Shown: positions 24,608 through 25,388 of the stretch, in pieces | Numbering within the stretch: the first letter of the stretch is position 1 | Layout: the number at the start of each line of letters is the position of its first letter | Source: a virus | Strand: one strand, 5' to 3' | IMG/VR virus record: IMGVR_UViG_3300009425_000084 | Location: 1-25,388 of that record | DNA: 25,388 nucleotides | Notes under the pieces: generated by a model | What the model saw: only the letters and a program-made list of their open reading frames with translations | What the model was told of the DNA's origin: nothing | The model's database searches: none | Translations under genes and position numbers: made by a program

Positions 24608-24792
24608 GTTCTTTTATACTTATCTGGCACTTTTCCGATTCCTACTATGCGATCCCATGCACGTTGTGTGTATGTGGATTTGGGGTGTATGTCTATGATT
24701 TCTGAAATATGTCGATTGCACCCTATGCATATGTCATCCTCATTCAGCTTGCATATTCCTATACATGGGGATGTGGTGTCGGTCAAGGTCAA
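24604..24792 (-). CDS. DUF1289-like small cysteine protein
   Basis: The first 32 residues carry four cysteines in the pattern C-x3-C-x7-C-x2-C (C10, C14, C22, C25: SPCIGICKLNEDDICIGCNR), as in DUF1289 proteins (SPC-GxC...C-GC-R). The cysteines probably bind zinc or an Fe-S cluster. The rest is helical, ending in ARDRIV-like and basic residues. No ATG precedes the cysteine motif; the frame begins at TTG 24792, overlapping the upstream stop, or at a second TTG at 24786. The ribosome site (GGAA) is weak, so translation is probably coupled. The pairing with a DUF59 gene suggests a shared metal-related task. Confidence 0.8.
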   Translation of the reverse strand: MTLTDTTSPCIGICKLNEDDICIGCNRHISEIIDIHPKSTYTQRAWDRIVGIGKVPDKYKRT

Positions 24793-25331
24793 TTCGTTCC
24801 GTGTGGTACATCGTATGACATGTGAGGTGGTCCGAGCGCTCCATCGTTACATGTAACGGTTATGAATAGGAATAGCGGGGAGAGGTCTAACTCTATGAAT
24901 ATGTCTTTTCTTCCTTGGGATAACAGGTACAGCGATTGTGTATCATATGCAAGTTCTTCTAACTGTCCCATGCATTTGTATGGTACTTTAGCTGGGAATT
25001 GCATGGCGTGTACCAGTTCGTGTACCACTATTGAGTCTGATACAACGGAATCCATGTCCTTTATGGATGGATTCAGGAATATTCGATGATTGTGATGATC
25101 GTATAACCCTAGAGTGTTGTTTTGTATTTTAGAGGATGCATCCATATTGCGAATTTCTTTGCAAATCTCAGGGTGAATAGACTCTCCTGGCAGGTCGCAT
25201 CCGTACAGTAACAGCTTCATTGTTCTTCCGTCACTATATTCGATTGATGGTGAAATGGAGGGAATTGGGAGTCCTGTTACGGTCGATATCCATATCATCA
25301 TTGCGGTTATTACTGCGCTAGTAGGAATCAT
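24789..25331 (-). CDS. Membrane-anchored or secreted HExxH metallopeptidase-like protein
   Basis: The product starts with a hydrophobic N-terminal segment (MIPTSAVITAMMIWISTVTG), which is a signal peptide or membrane anchor. The core contains HELVH at residues 104-108 (VVHELVHAMQF) and an acidic stretch (QLEELAYD) about 16 residues later that could provide a third ligand, as in small phage zincin-like proteins. Three cysteines in the mature part (C45, C57, and a later one in YKCMG) could form a disulphide. I chose ATG 25331 with AAGGGA upstream; GTG 25352 would add seven residues. Target unknown: periplasmic or envelope proteins are likely if it is exported. Confidence 0.78.
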   Translation of the reverse strand: MIPTSAVITAMMIWISTVTGLPIPSISPSIEYSDGRTMKLLLYGCDLPGESIHPEICKEIRNMDASSKIQNNTLGLYDHHNHRIFLNPSIKDMDSVVSDSIVVHELVHAMQFPAKVPYKCMGQLEELAYDTQSLYLLSQGRKDIFIELDLSPLFLFITVTCNDGALGPPHMSYDVPHGTN

Positions 25332-25388
25332 GATTGAGGTTTCCCTTCGCACATCACCATGTGGACTCGATTCGGGCCTGCATTGAGA

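Noticed and set aside
25353-25388. End of a further upstream gene at the right edge
   Set aside because: A minus-strand frame closes at 25354, but 35 bases are too few to support a gene.

Overview
The window is part of the genome of a tailed, T4-like (myovirus-type) bacteriophage, most like the marine members that infect SAR11 or cyanobacteria. The reasons are: recognisable homologues of T4 baseplate proteins gp25, gp6 and gp5; large structural proteins of the marine T4-like type; A/T-rich DNA; dense packing with stop/start overlaps; and exact T4-type late promoter boxes (TATAAATA). The host cannot be fixed from the sequence. Every gene I accept is on the minus strand, so transcription runs from right to left.

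Right part (about 25.4 to 19.4 kb) is an accessory region. In transcription order it encodes: a membrane-anchored HExxH peptidase; two small proteins of Fe-S-related families (DUF1289-like and DUF59/MIP18-like); a 37-residue ORF; an SprT-like metalloprotein; a gene-free stretch of about 420 bases that looks like a structured RNA or leader; small hypothetical genes; a tRNA-Arg(UCU); two very small membrane proteins; two lipoproteins; a 2-oxoglutarate/Fe(II) oxygenase-like protein; and several unknowns. Several very short genes here (59, 49, 37 and 34 codons) were found by reading the DNA directly.

Left part (about 19.4 kb to 1) is a baseplate and fibre cluster in the order gp5-like hub, PAAR tip, a 411-residue unknown, gp25, gp6, a 1408-residue structural protein, a fibre-like protein, a 498-residue structural protein, a 2228-residue DUF4815-like structural protein, a short helical protein, and a second fibre-like gene that runs off the left edge. 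Together these should build the central spike, the wedge and peripheral fibres.

Three things stand out. First, a complete tRNA-Arg lies in frame and on the same strand inside an ORF that is joined by ATGA overlaps to both neighbours, so the tRNA sequence is probably also translated. Second, a consensus promoter fires into a gene-free segment with a 15-bp helix at the predicted 5' end, two hairpins whose six-base loops are exact complements (a predicted kissing pair), and a perfect tRNA-like T-arm followed by CTCCACC. Third, the three consensus promoters in the accessory region share an extra TGACC block at a fixed place between -35 and -10, while the structural region carries T4-type late boxes. 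This suggests two regulatory classes.
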